A DNA stretch of 64,000 bases. Origin: Pseudomonas sp. LRP2-20. Lineage in GTDB: Bacteria; Pseudomonadota; Gammaproteobacteria; Pseudomonadales; Pseudomonadaceae. The number at the start of each line of letters is the position of its first letter. Within the stretch, counting starts at the first letter, position 1. The notes beneath the pieces were generated by a model, which was not told where the DNA came from, did not search any database, and saw nothing but the letters and a program-made list of their open reading frames with translations. Location: assembly GCF_024349685.1 (NCBI RefSeq), contig NZ_AP025944.1:2424001-2488000 (forward strand). Direction: 5' to 3'. A program made the position numbers and the translations under genes. Below, in pieces: positions 52,690-60,598 of this stretch.

Positions 52690-54015
52690 TTATTGGCTCT
52701 CGAGCTTGCGCGGCGCCATGAAGTACATCCAGATCAGCGCCAGGAAGTACATGGCCGGGATCATGGTGAACAGCACGGCATAGTTGTTGTTGGTCGCCAT
52801 CAGCACGCTGCCGACGATCTGCGTCATGAACATCCCGCCAATCGCCGCGCACATGCTGGCGAAACCGAATACCGTGCTGATCAGGTGCTTGGGCGTGTAG
52901 TCCATCACCAGGCTCCAGATATTCGCCGTCCACGCTTGATGCGCGCCGACCGCCAGGGCGATGGCCAGCACTGCGATCCACAACCCGCTGGCATGGGCGG
53001 CGAAGGTCACGCTGACCATGGTGCAGGCGAAAATCAGCATCGATACCAGGCGCGCGGTGGTGGCGCGCACGCCGCGGCCGATCAGCCACGAAGAGAGGAT
53101 GCCGCCGCCGATGCTGCCGAAGTCTGCGGTCAGCCAGATCAGCATCAGCGGGATGCCCATCTGGGTCACGCTGATGCCCAGGCTGTACTGCTGGTTGAGG
53201 AACGGCGGCAGCCAGTACAGGTAGAACCAGAACACCGGCGCGGTAATCGCGTAGGCCACGGCGAAGGCCCAGGTGCCGCGCATGCCCAGGATGCGGCTGA
53301 AGGGCAGGCGCGCCACTTCAGGCTCGGCGTCTTGCTGGATGTAGTCGAGCTCGCTCTGGCGTACCCGTGGGTGCTCCTCCGGGTTGAAGTACTTCAGGCC
53401 CCAGAACACCAGCCAGACCAGGCCCAGGCAGCCCATGGCGATGAACGCGGCCTGCCAGCCCCAGACCGTGAGGATCAGCGGCAGCAGGGCCGGGGTGACC
53501 ATGGCGCCGACGTTGGTGCCGGCATTGAAAAAACCGGTGGCGATGGCGCGTTCGCCGGCAGGGAACCACAGGCGCACGGTTTTCACGCAGGCCGGGTAGT
53601 TGGCCGCTTCGGTCAGGCCGAGGATGAAGCGACAGACCATGAAGCCGGCAGCCGAGGTGGCCAGGCCGTGGGCGCCGGTGGCCAGGCTCCACAGCAGCAC
53701 GGCGGCGAAGAAGGCGCGCTTGACGCCGACCTTGTCGATCAGCCGGCCCTGCAGCACGAAGCCGACCGCATAGCCGACCTGGAACCAGAAGTTGATGTTG
53801 GCGTAGTCCATCGCCGTCCAGCTCATGGCCTTGGCCAGTTCCGGCTGCATGATGCCGAGCGCGGCGCGGTCGATGTAGTTCAAGGTGGTGGCGAAGAACA
53901 CCAGGGCGAGCATGCCCCAACGGGTATTGCCGACGGCGAAGGCGCCACGGATCTTGTCGCCGATGCCGGCGGAGGGCAGCCGTGGGCTGGCGGTAGTGAG
54001 CTTGGAGGGGGTCAT
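52690..54015 (-). CDS. MFS transporter, anion:cation symporter (ACS) family
   Basis: The 441-residue, twelve-helix carrier has the ACS-type beginning RWGMLALVFFATTLNYIDRA and FILGLTEAANYPACVKTVRL (the conserved helix 4-5 motif GxxEAxxxP). The family imports hexonates, glucarate, phthalate and similar acids. It lies at the end of the leftward group of shikimate-dehydrogenase-like, flavoprotein and NIPSNAP genes and is followed by a strong terminator. A palindrome like that near the second iclR gene precedes it. The start at 54015 is chosen over a longer opening at 54093. Confidence 0.82.
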   Translation of the reverse strand: MTPSKLTTASPRLPSAGIGDKIRGAFAVGNTRWGMLALVFFATTLNYIDRAALGIMQPELAKAMSWTAMDYANINFWFQVGYAVGFVLQGRLIDKVGVKRAFFAAVLLWSLATGAHGLATSAAGFMVCRFILGLTEAANYPACVKTVRLWFPAGERAIATGFFNAGTNVGAMVTPALLPLILTVWGWQAAFIAMGCLGLVWLVFWGLKYFNPEEHPRVRQSELDYIQQDAEPEVARLPFSRILGMRGTWAFAVAYAITAPVFWFYLYWLPPFLNQQYSLGISVTQMGIPLMLIWLTADFGSIGGGILSSWLIGRGVRATTARLVSMLIFACTMVSVTFAAHASGLWIAVLAIALAVGAHQAWTANIWSLVMDYTPKHLISTVFGFASMCAAIGGMFMTQIVGSVLMATNNNYAVLFTMIPAMYFLALIWMYFMAPRKLESQ

Positions 54016-54143
54016 ATCCTGGTCGTTTCTTGAAATTGTAATGGACTGCTGTTTCTCGAACGTGACGTCGCCCCAGGCAGGGGCTACACGCAAGGCCGGT
54101 GCATGGTGGGCAGGGAATCGGGGACCGTCAATTCGCTGGAGGA

Positions 54144-54161
54144 GGCTATCGTTCGATAACC
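54144..54161. promoter_or_regulatory. Candidate operator of the second IclR regulator, MFS promoter
   Basis: GGCTATCGTTCGATAACC is an 18-bp near-perfect palindrome 129 bp before the MFS start. Its GGTTATCG half recurs in the space between the shikimate-dehydrogenase-like gene and the second iclR (59031-59038). Confidence 0.5.
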
Positions 54162-54180
54162 GAACAATAGTGCGCCACGC

Positions 54181-55851
54181 TCACAGGCTGCCCAGCGCTT
54201 TGCCGGCCAGATAGCCGAAGGTCATGCCCGGCCCCAGGGTGATTCCACCGCTAGGATAATGCCCGGCCATCACGCTGTGCATGTCGTTGCCGACCGCGAA
54301 CAGGCCGGGTATCGGCTGCTGGGCGTGGTCGAGCACGCGTGCCGCAGCATCGGTGTGCAGGCCGGCGAAGGTGCCGAGGCTGCCGGGGAGCAGTTTCACC
54401 GCATGGAAGGGCCCGTGCAGCAACGGCCGCAGAGAGGGGTTGGGCCTCTGCAGCGGTTCGCCCTGGGCCTTGTTGTAGGCCGAGGCGCCGCGCTGGAAGG
54501 CTGGGTCTTCGCCGTGCGCGGCATGCCGATTGAACTCGGCCACGGTGCGTTGCAGTTGTTCGGCGGCGATCCCGCAGCGCTGTGCCAGTTCAGCCAGGGA
54601 CCGGCCGCTGAACAGATAGCCGCGTCGCTGATAGAAGCCGGTCGGGAAAGGGAAGGGCTTGGCCCAGCCGATACCGTAGCGCCGTTGTGCGGCATGGTCG
54701 CAGATCAGCCACGCTTCGTGCGCTTCGCCCGCTGGTGTGGCGGCGAACAGCGCGTTCATGAAGTCGTGGTAGCAATCGGCTTCGTTGACGAACCGGCGGC
54801 CATCGCGGCGCACGGCGATGAAGCCGGGCTTGGCGCGGTCGATCAGGTGCGGGAAATGGCCAATGCTGCCGTCGCGGCGTGGCACGCGGGACACCGGTGC
54901 CCAGGCACCGGCCTGAGCCAGCGTACCGACGCGCGCGCCGACCTGTTCGGCCAGGCGCAGGCCATCACCGCTGTTTTCCAGCGGGGCAGCGCAGTGGTGC
55001 TGGTCGCCATCGGGCGCATGGGGCATCAGCTGGGCGATGCGCTGGCGATCGTGGGCAAAGCCGCCACAGGCCAGGACCACGCCACGGCGTGCCTGGATCA
55101 CCTGGCCATCGGCGAATTGCGCGCCGTCGATGCGCCTATCGCCGAGCAGGCGGGTGGCCGCTTTGTCGGTGAGCACTGTCACGCCAAGGTCCAGGGCACT
55201 GCGCAACAGGCGCGCGACCAGGGCATTGCCGTTGACCAGCTGCAGGCCGCGGCGGTACAGCAGCAGGTCGCGGCCATGGCGCAGCAGGCGCTTGCCAACG
55301 TGCAGGGCGGCCTTGGGCGAGCGCCGTGCATTGAAGAAGGCGGCCATGTCCGCGCCACCGGCGATGCCCATGCCCGCCAGGCTGACGATGTCCAGTGGCG
55401 GGCGCAGCCTGTGCAGCCACGGGCCCAGCAAGCGACCGTCGAACGGCAGCGCGCACAGCGAGCGCCCGCCACGGGCGCTGCCGTCGCCTTCATGCATGTC
55501 GGGCATCTTGCTGCCGGACTGGAACTGCACGGCAGTGTGTTGCTGGAAGAACGCCACCATCTCCGGGCCATGCTGCAGGAAGCCGCGCTGGCGAGGGTCC
55601 AGTTCGGTGACATGGGTCTGGGCGCGCAGGTAGCGTTCTGGTGCGTCGTCGATTTCGATGATGCCTTCGGCGATGGCCAGCGGGTTGCGCGGGATCCACA
55701 GCCAGCCCCCTGACCAGGCACTGGTGCCGCCAAGCTGGCTGGCCTTTTCCGCGACGATCACCTTCAGGCCGTGATGCGCGGCGGTAACGGCGGCTGCCAG
55801 GCCAGAGGCGCCGGAGCCGATGACAAGTACGTCACATTCGAGGGGTTGCAT
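54181..55851 (-). CDS. FAD-binding dehydrogenase of the 3-ketosteroid delta1-dehydrogenase family (copy 2)
   Basis: The 556-residue flavoprotein has the FAD motif DVLVIGSGASGLAAAVTAAH, GGTSAWSGGWLWIPRNPLAI, RFVNEADCYHDF and HYPSGGITLGPGMTFGYLAG. Like copy 1 it lacks the KSTD Tyr119 equivalent (MPDMHEGDGSA in that place), and the two resemble each other more than they do copy 3. ATG at 55851 with AAGGA eight bases upstream. A REP doublet separates it from the NIPSNAP gene upstream, and the MFS carrier follows 165 bp later. Confidence 0.75.
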   Translation of the reverse strand: MQPLECDVLVIGSGASGLAAAVTAAHHGLKVIVAEKASQLGGTSAWSGGWLWIPRNPLAIAEGIIEIDDAPERYLRAQTHVTELDPRQRGFLQHGPEMVAFFQQHTAVQFQSGSKMPDMHEGDGSARGGRSLCALPFDGRLLGPWLHRLRPPLDIVSLAGMGIAGGADMAAFFNARRSPKAALHVGKRLLRHGRDLLLYRRGLQLVNGNALVARLLRSALDLGVTVLTDKAATRLLGDRRIDGAQFADGQVIQARRGVVLACGGFAHDRQRIAQLMPHAPDGDQHHCAAPLENSGDGLRLAEQVGARVGTLAQAGAWAPVSRVPRRDGSIGHFPHLIDRAKPGFIAVRRDGRRFVNEADCYHDFMNALFAATPAGEAHEAWLICDHAAQRRYGIGWAKPFPFPTGFYQRRGYLFSGRSLAELAQRCGIAAEQLQRTVAEFNRHAAHGEDPAFQRGASAYNKAQGEPLQRPNPSLRPLLHGPFHAVKLLPGSLGTFAGLHTDAAARVLDHAQQPIPGLFAVGNDMHSVMAGHYPSGGITLGPGMTFGYLAGKALGSL

Positions 55852-55882
55852 GGATCAATCCTTATGAGTGCAAGCTCGGTCG

Positions 55883-56049
55883 CTGTGGGAGCCGCGCTTG
55901 CCGGCGATGGGCCGCGCAGCGGCCCCGGCTTACAGATGTTCGTTGCGGGTCGAAATCTGCCGTTCGAAAGTGATTGCTGTCGACCCATGGCAGACGCAAG
56001 AATGTTGGGGCCACTTCGTGGCCCATCGCCGGCAAGCGCGGCTCCCACA
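55883..56049. repeat. REP doublet between the NIPSNAP gene and flavoprotein 2
   Basis: Facing units of about 43 bp (55883-55926 and 56007-56049) contain CTGTGGGAGCCGCGCTTGCC and its complement, extended by GATGGGCC-type stems. They occupy most of the 226-bp space inside the leftward operon. Confidence 0.85.
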
Positions 56050-56077
56050 TGGCTCCCGCTAACCTTGGGGAAACAGC

Positions 56078-56398
56078 TTATTGCAGCGGCGAAAAGCCCG
56101 TGGGCCGCAGCAGCCGCGAGTGCAGCTGCAGCACCGCGCCCAGCTCCCGGTTGCGCCGCGAGAACTCAGCCCAGCGTGGGTCGGCGGCCATCGCCGCACG
56201 GCGCGCCATGCGCTCGTCGAGGCTGACGTAGGCCCACATGTGCACCACCTGGTTGACCTCGCCGAATTCGCTGGTGAAGAAGCCCACCAGGTTGCCCAGG
56301 TGCTCGCGCTGCACCTCCAGCGCATGGCTCTGGTACAAGGCCAGCCAGTCGCCCATCTTCAGCGGGTCGAGGGTGTAGGTTCTCAATTCGTAATACAT
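56078..56398 (-). CDS. NIPSNAP-family protein
   Basis: The 106-residue protein begins MYYELRTYTLDPLKMGDWLA and has GNLVGFFTSEFGEVNQVVHM and a later DERMARRAAMAADPRWAEFS, the standard NIPSNAP pattern of a small ferredoxin-like dimeric barrel. Such proteins are often found in degradation operons, without a defined reaction. Its start overlaps the end of flavoprotein 3 by 16 bases, so it is coupled to it. Confidence 0.82.
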   Translation of the reverse strand: MYYELRTYTLDPLKMGDWLALYQSHALEVQREHLGNLVGFFTSEFGEVNQVVHMWAYVSLDERMARRAAMAADPRWAEFSRRNRELGAVLQLHSRLLRPTGFSPLQ

Positions 56399-58110
56399 GC
56401 GGGTTGCTCCGGGTGGTTGGTTGGCGCCTGCAGGCGCTCGGCGATATGGCTGGCGGCGAGCCAGCCGAAGGTGAGGGCGGGGCCGAGGGTGATACCGGGG
56501 CCAGGGTAGGTGCCGTTCATCATTGAATTCATGTCGTTGCCCACGGCATACAACCCGGCAATCGGCGCGCCGCTGCGGTTCAGCACGTTGGCATTGGTGT
56601 CGGTGACCAGGCCGCGTGCCGAGCCGAGGTCGCCAGTATGGATGCGGATGGCGTAGAACGGCGCCTTGGTCAGCGGTGCCAGGCACGGGTTGGGCTGGTG
56701 CTGAGGGTCGCCCATGTAGCGGTTGTAGCTGTTGCCGCCCTTGCCGAACGCACGGTCGATGCCATTGCGGGCGTCGGCATTGAAGTGCTCCAGCGTCTGT
56801 TGCAGGGCCTGCGGGTCGACCCCGATAGCCGCCGCCAGGGCGGGCACGCTGGCGGCGTGCTGCAGGTAGCCGGCGGCAATCAGCGCCGAGTTGTCCACCG
56901 GCTTTGGCCGCGCCAGGCCCAGGCCATAACGGTTCATCGCCTCGGCATCACAGATCAGCCAGCAGTGGCCGATACCATTGGCGAACATGGTCTGCACGAA
57001 GTGGTGGTACGAGTTGGATTCGTTGACGAAGCGCCGCCCGGCCGGGTCGACCGCGATCACCCCCGGCTTGGCGCGGTCGGTGACCAGGTGCGGAAAGCGC
57101 TCGCGCTGGCCGTTGGCGTGGCGTAATTCGGACACCGGCGCCCAGAAGAAATTGGCCGCCAGGCCTTCGCCCTGCGCCGCCGCAACCTTTTCGCCCAGGC
57201 GCAGGGCAGCGCCATCGTTGCTGGCCGGCGACATGCTCAGGTGGGCTGATGCGGCGTGCGGGCGATAGCTCGCGGCCAGCTTGCCGGCGGCAAAGCCACC
57301 CATGGCGCAGACCACGCCGCCACGTGCCTGCACCCGTATCAGTCGGCCTTCGCGCTGCACGATCACGCCGCTTACCACGCCGCGTTCGACAATCAGTTCC
57401 TGTGCCTCGCTGCGTAGCCAAAGTTCACTGCCGTGGGCAAAGGCGCTGCTGGCCAGGCGCGCGATCAGGGCGTTGCCGGTGGTCAGGCGGGTCCCGCGCG
57501 GGTGGCGCAGGCGGTCCCGCGCATAACGTGCCATCAGCTTCAGGCAATGCCACAGCGAGGCGGGCGAGCGGCGCAGGTTGAGGAAGTGCTGGATGTCCAC
57601 GCGGTTGACCATCATGCCGCCGAACAGCAGCATGCCCGGCGGCGGCATCTGCAGGTCCTTGAAGCGTGAGCCAAGATGACGACCGTCGTACTCGACCATT
57701 TCCAGGGCACGGCCGAACTCGGTGGCGCCGGGTTCGTCGGGGTAGTAGTCCGGGGAATGCGGGCGCAGGCCATAGCGCAGTTCGGTATTGCGTTCCAGCC
57801 AGCGCAGGGCCTGGTGACCCTGCTCGATGAAGGCATCCACCAGTGCCGGGTTGTAACCGGCGCCGATGATCGTCTTCAGGTAGGTGCGCATGGCCTCGGG
57901 GGAGTCCTCGGCACCGGCCGCCTGTGCCTGATCGCTGCCGTAGATCCACACCGCACCGCCGGAAATCGCCGAGGTGCCGCCAAAGCGCTCGGCCTTTTCC
58001 ACCACCAGCACCTTCAGCCCGCGGCGGGCCGCCGTGGCTGCCGTGGCGAAGCCCCCGGCACCGCTGCCGAGGACCACCAGGTCGAACACTGCTTGTTCGC
58101 TAGCGCTCAT
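56383..58110 (-). CDS. FAD-binding dehydrogenase of the 3-ketosteroid delta1-dehydrogenase family (copy 3)
   Basis: The 575-residue flavoprotein has the FAD motif DLVVLGSGAGGFATAATAAR, GGTSAISGGAVWIYGS, RFVNESNSYHHF and TYPGPGITLGPALTFGWLAA. Unlike copies 1 and 2 it has HSPDYYPDEPGA where KSTD carries Tyr119, so all four KSTD active-site positions (Tyr119, Tyr318, Tyr487, Gly491) seem occupied. It is therefore the best candidate for true 1,2-dehydrogenation next to a ring ketone. It starts four bases after the shikimate-dehydrogenase-like gene. Confidence 0.78.
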   Translation of the reverse strand: MSASEQAVFDLVVLGSGAGGFATAATAARRGLKVLVVEKAERFGGTSAISGGAVWIYGSDQAQAAGAEDSPEAMRTYLKTIIGAGYNPALVDAFIEQGHQALRWLERNTELRYGLRPHSPDYYPDEPGATEFGRALEMVEYDGRHLGSRFKDLQMPPPGMLLFGGMMVNRVDIQHFLNLRRSPASLWHCLKLMARYARDRLRHPRGTRLTTGNALIARLASSAFAHGSELWLRSEAQELIVERGVVSGVIVQREGRLIRVQARGGVVCAMGGFAAGKLAASYRPHAASAHLSMSPASNDGAALRLGEKVAAAQGEGLAANFFWAPVSELRHANGQRERFPHLVTDRAKPGVIAVDPAGRRFVNESNSYHHFVQTMFANGIGHCWLICDAEAMNRYGLGLARPKPVDNSALIAAGYLQHAASVPALAAAIGVDPQALQQTLEHFNADARNGIDRAFGKGGNSYNRYMGDPQHQPNPCLAPLTKAPFYAIRIHTGDLGSARGLVTDTNANVLNRSGAPIAGLYAVGNDMNSMMNGTYPGPGITLGPALTFGWLAASHIAERLQAPTNHPEQPACITN

Positions 58111-58114
58111 GGTT

Positions 58115-58924
58115 TCAGATCTCCAGCGGTGTGACGCCCATGAAGGCGCCGAGGTGGCCCAGTTGGGCGAAGGCCATTTGCGCTCCGGTCTGGATCGGGC
58201 AGCCGCGTTCGCGGGCCTGGTGCAGCAGCGGGGTGATTTCCGGCGAGGTGACCACGTCGGCCACCAGTGTGGCGGCCTTCAGGGTCTGCAGCAGTGCGGC
58301 GGGCAAAGGCAGCTCGCCGCTGTTGCCCATGCCGACCGGGGAGGCATTGACGACCAGGTCGAAGTCTTCCAGTGAGCGGTAAAGGGTGGCGACCTGCAGG
58401 GCTGGGAAGGCATTGCCGAGCACCTCACCCAGCGCAGCGACGCGTTCGGCGCTGGGGTCGCTGAGGGTGATGCTGGCAATGCCCGCTTCTCCCAGTGCAT
58501 AGGCGATCGCACTGCCGACCCCGCCGCAGCCCACCACCAGCGCGCGCTTGCCGCTGGCCACGAAGCCTTGCAGGCGGGCAGCCCCGAGAAAGCCCGCGCC
58601 ATCGACGTTGTCGCCCAGCAGGCGGCCGTCGCGTTCGCGGCGGATCACATTGACCGAGCCCAAGGCCTGGGCGCGCTCGCTGAGCCCGTCCAGCCGTGTA
58701 GCCAGGGCCTGCTTGTACGGCACGGTGACCACGCAGCCGCGCAGGTTGCGCCAACCGCGCAGGTGCTCGACAAAGGCGCCCAGCGCCGTTTCCTCCAGGT
58801 CGATGGGGAGCATCGCCAGGTCGCGGGCGTTGTTGGCGAACCAGGTGTTGAAGTTTTCCGGCGACTTCACCTGGGCGATAGGCGAACCGACGATGGCGAC
58901 CAGTTCTGTCGAACCTCGGATCAT
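58115..58924 (-). CDS. Shikimate dehydrogenase-family protein with altered substrate pocket
   Basis: The 269-residue protein has the AroE two-domain layout: N-terminal substrate domain (VAIVGSPIAQVKSPENFN; GCVVTVPYK) and Rossmann domain (ALVVGCGGVGSAIAYALGEA). Catalytic Lys (K71) and Asp (D108) and the C-terminal Gln are kept, but the shikimate-binding Ser14, Asn59 and Thr101 of E. coli AroE are Val here (V19, V65, V107). A dedicated non-shikimate substrate is likely; related catabolic or RifI-type enzymes are known in Pseudomonas. The start at 58924 has GGAGGT upstream; divergent from the second iclR. Confidence 0.8.
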   Translation of the reverse strand: MIRGSTELVAIVGSPIAQVKSPENFNTWFANNARDLAMLPIDLEETALGAFVEHLRGWRNLRGCVVTVPYKQALATRLDGLSERAQALGSVNVIRRERDGRLLGDNVDGAGFLGAARLQGFVASGKRALVVGCGGVGSAIAYALGEAGIASITLSDPSAERVAALGEVLGNAFPALQVATLYRSLEDFDLVVNASPVGMGNSGELPLPAALLQTLKAATLVADVVTSPEITPLLHQARERGCPIQTGAQMAFAQLGHLGAFMGVTPLEI

Positions 58925-58992
58925 GCTGACCTCCGTTATGGCTGTTGTTGTGGAGGCAAGCCTGGCGCAGGGCGGTTGCAGCAACAATGCGC

Positions 58993-59038
58993 TTATCGGA
59001 TGTTTGATACGATAATCGCAGTCACCTTGCGGTTATCG
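58993..59038. promoter_or_regulatory. Candidate operator of the second IclR regulator, divergent space
   Basis: TTATCG (58993), CGATAA (59010) and GGTTATCG (59031) are arranged as inverted half-sites in the 145-bp space between the shikimate-dehydrogenase-like gene and the second iclR. The same half-sites form a palindrome before the MFS gene at 54144-54161. Confidence 0.5.
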
Positions 59039-59069
59039 CATTAACTGCCACTTTCCAAGAGCCGCGTAC

Positions 59070-59840
59070 ATGTCCCAGCCCGAGATCCATCCCCGCGACC
59101 TGATCGCCGGCCTGCAGAAAGGCCTGGCGCTGATGCAACTGTTCAGTGCCGAGCAACCCCGCCTGAGCGTGCCCCAGGCGGCCAGGCTGTCGGGCCTGAC
59201 CCCCAGCGCCGCACGGCGTTTTCTGCTGACGCTGGTGCACGAAGGCTTCGCCGAGACCGACAACCGCCATTACTGGCTGACCCCCAAGGCCCTGCGCATC
59301 GGCCAGGCCTATGTCGATTCGGCGCAGTTGCCGCGCATGCTGCGGCCGATCGTCGAGCAGGTGGCGCGGCAGACTCAGGAGCATGTGTCGGTGGGCAGTC
59401 GTGATGGTGACGAGATCATTCACCTGGTGCGCAGCCGCTACAGCCACATTGCTTCGTTGTCGATCCGCCCCGGGTCGCGGGTGCCGATGTATTGCACGGC
59501 AAGCGGCCGGGTCTGGTTGGCGTGGCTGGAGGAGGGGCAGCGCGAGGAATACTTTGCGCGCAACCCGCTGAATGCGCTGACGCCATACACCCAGACCGAC
59601 CGGGCGCTGTTGCAGGCGGAGTTGCAGCGGGTGAGGGCGCAGGGCTACAGCATCGTCGATCAGGAATACGAAATCGGCATGCGTGTGCTGGGTGTGCCGC
59701 TGCTCGACCGCAGCGGCCAGTTGAAGGCGACCTTGACCATCACCACCCATGCGTCGCGGTTGAGCATCGACGAGATGCGCCTGCGCTACCTGGCGACGCT
59801 GTATGAGGCGCAGGCGTTGCTCAAACCGGTGCTGGATTGA
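59070..59840 (+). CDS. IclR-family transcriptional regulator (second), PcaR/PobR-like
   Basis: The 256-residue protein has the N-terminal winged helix LSVPQAARLSGLTPSAARRF and an effector domain with the PcaR/PobR/CatR-type stretch YSHIASLSIRPGSRVPMYCT, ASGRVWLAW and IVDQEYEIGMRVLGVPL. This subgroup usually senses aromatic or hydroaromatic acids such as 3-oxoadipate, 4-hydroxybenzoate or quinate-type compounds. It is divergent from the shikimate-dehydrogenase-like gene and should control the leftward operon. Confidence 0.87.
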   Translation: MSQPEIHPRDLIAGLQKGLALMQLFSAEQPRLSVPQAARLSGLTPSAARRFLLTLVHEGFAETDNRHYWLTPKALRIGQAYVDSAQLPRMLRPIVEQVARQTQEHVSVGSRDGDEIIHLVRSRYSHIASLSIRPGSRVPMYCTASGRVWLAWLEEGQREEYFARNPLNALTPYTQTDRALLQAELQRVRAQGYSIVDQEYEIGMRVLGVPLLDRSGQLKATLTITTHASRLSIDEMRLRYLATLYEAQALLKPVLD

Positions 59841-59862
59841 GGCATGGCAGGCTGTGCTGGGC

Positions 59863-59900
59863 CCCTGTGGGAGCGGCGCCGAACCGCCGCTCCCACAGGG
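59863..59900. repeat. Compact REP palindrome, possible terminator of the second iclR
   Basis: CCCTGTGGGAGCGGCG and CGCCGCTCCCACAGGG-type arms enclose a few bases, giving one strong hairpin 23 bp after the regulator stop. There is no T-run. Confidence 0.7.
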
Positions 59901-60005
59901 ATCGCGCCAGATTCTAGAAATTGAGCAAGACAGTTGCTCCCACAGCGCCCGCGCCTGCTGTTATGGGTTTAACTTTCAGTGTGCTTTAAGTTATAGGTCG
60001 GGTAC

Positions 60006-60428
60006 TTACCCAGCCATGCAATCTATATCTGAAGTCTGCGCCACTGGTTTATTGGCACTGTTGTAAAGTGTCAGCATATATTGTTGCCCAAGACTACTTT
60101 CCACCAAGGTGTAATGTTTGCCTGGCTTAAAGTCCTTGTAAATGACGTTGGCATTGCAGGCACTACCATTACTGTCTCCGTCACCCTCGACATACAGCGT
60201 GCTGCCCAACGTATGCTGGCCCTTGGGTACCTCGAAATAGCGCCCGTCATCCAACCGCTTGCCATCCAGGGTCTCGGCCATCAACGTGGTCGTCGGCTCC
60301 TCGCGCAAGCTCACCCAAGCCTCGTCCGGGCTGGCTTTTGGCATTGGCCCGGCACAGCCAGCGAGCACTCCGAGTGCGCCCAATAGTGGTAATGCCAACC
60401 CCCATCTTTTACCCATCTTGCTCCCCAT
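60006..60428 (-). CDS. Putative outer- or inner-membrane lipoprotein
   Basis: The 140-residue protein has a lipoprotein signal peptide (GLALPLLGALGVLAGCAGP, lipobox LAGC). The mature part is beta-rich (EVPKGQHTLGSTLYVEGDGD; KPGKHYTLVESSLGQQYML) and has two further cysteines near SACNANV and DIDCMAG. ATG at 60428 has AGAGGT five bases upstream; ATG at 60416 is also possible with GGGGAG. No function is recognised. It stands alone, divergent from the RND pump gene. Confidence 0.7.
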   Translation of the reverse strand: MGSKMGKRWGLALPLLGALGVLAGCAGPMPKASPDEAWVSLREEPTTTLMAETLDGKRLDDGRYFEVPKGQHTLGSTLYVEGDGDSNGSACNANVIYKDFKPGKHYTLVESSLGQQYMLTLYNSANKPVAQTSDIDCMAG

Positions 60429-60598
60429 GAACGACCTCTGATTGCAGCTGCGAATGATTCGCACAGGATGCCAGCAAGCCACTTCGCTGCAAATGAATAC
60501 AGCCACCGGTTTTCCTTAAAAAACGTTAATGGAGGTTTAACCGAAGTTTCAGGAAGTCCATGGAAGACTGCGCCCCGTTCAACTTTCGGGGGCAGGGT

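Noticed and set aside
47564..58110. Steroid degradation cluster
   Set aside because: Although three flavoproteins belong to the ketosteroid dehydrogenase family, no other steroid-catabolic gene is in the region; cyclitol-, quinate- or shikimate-like partners dominate.
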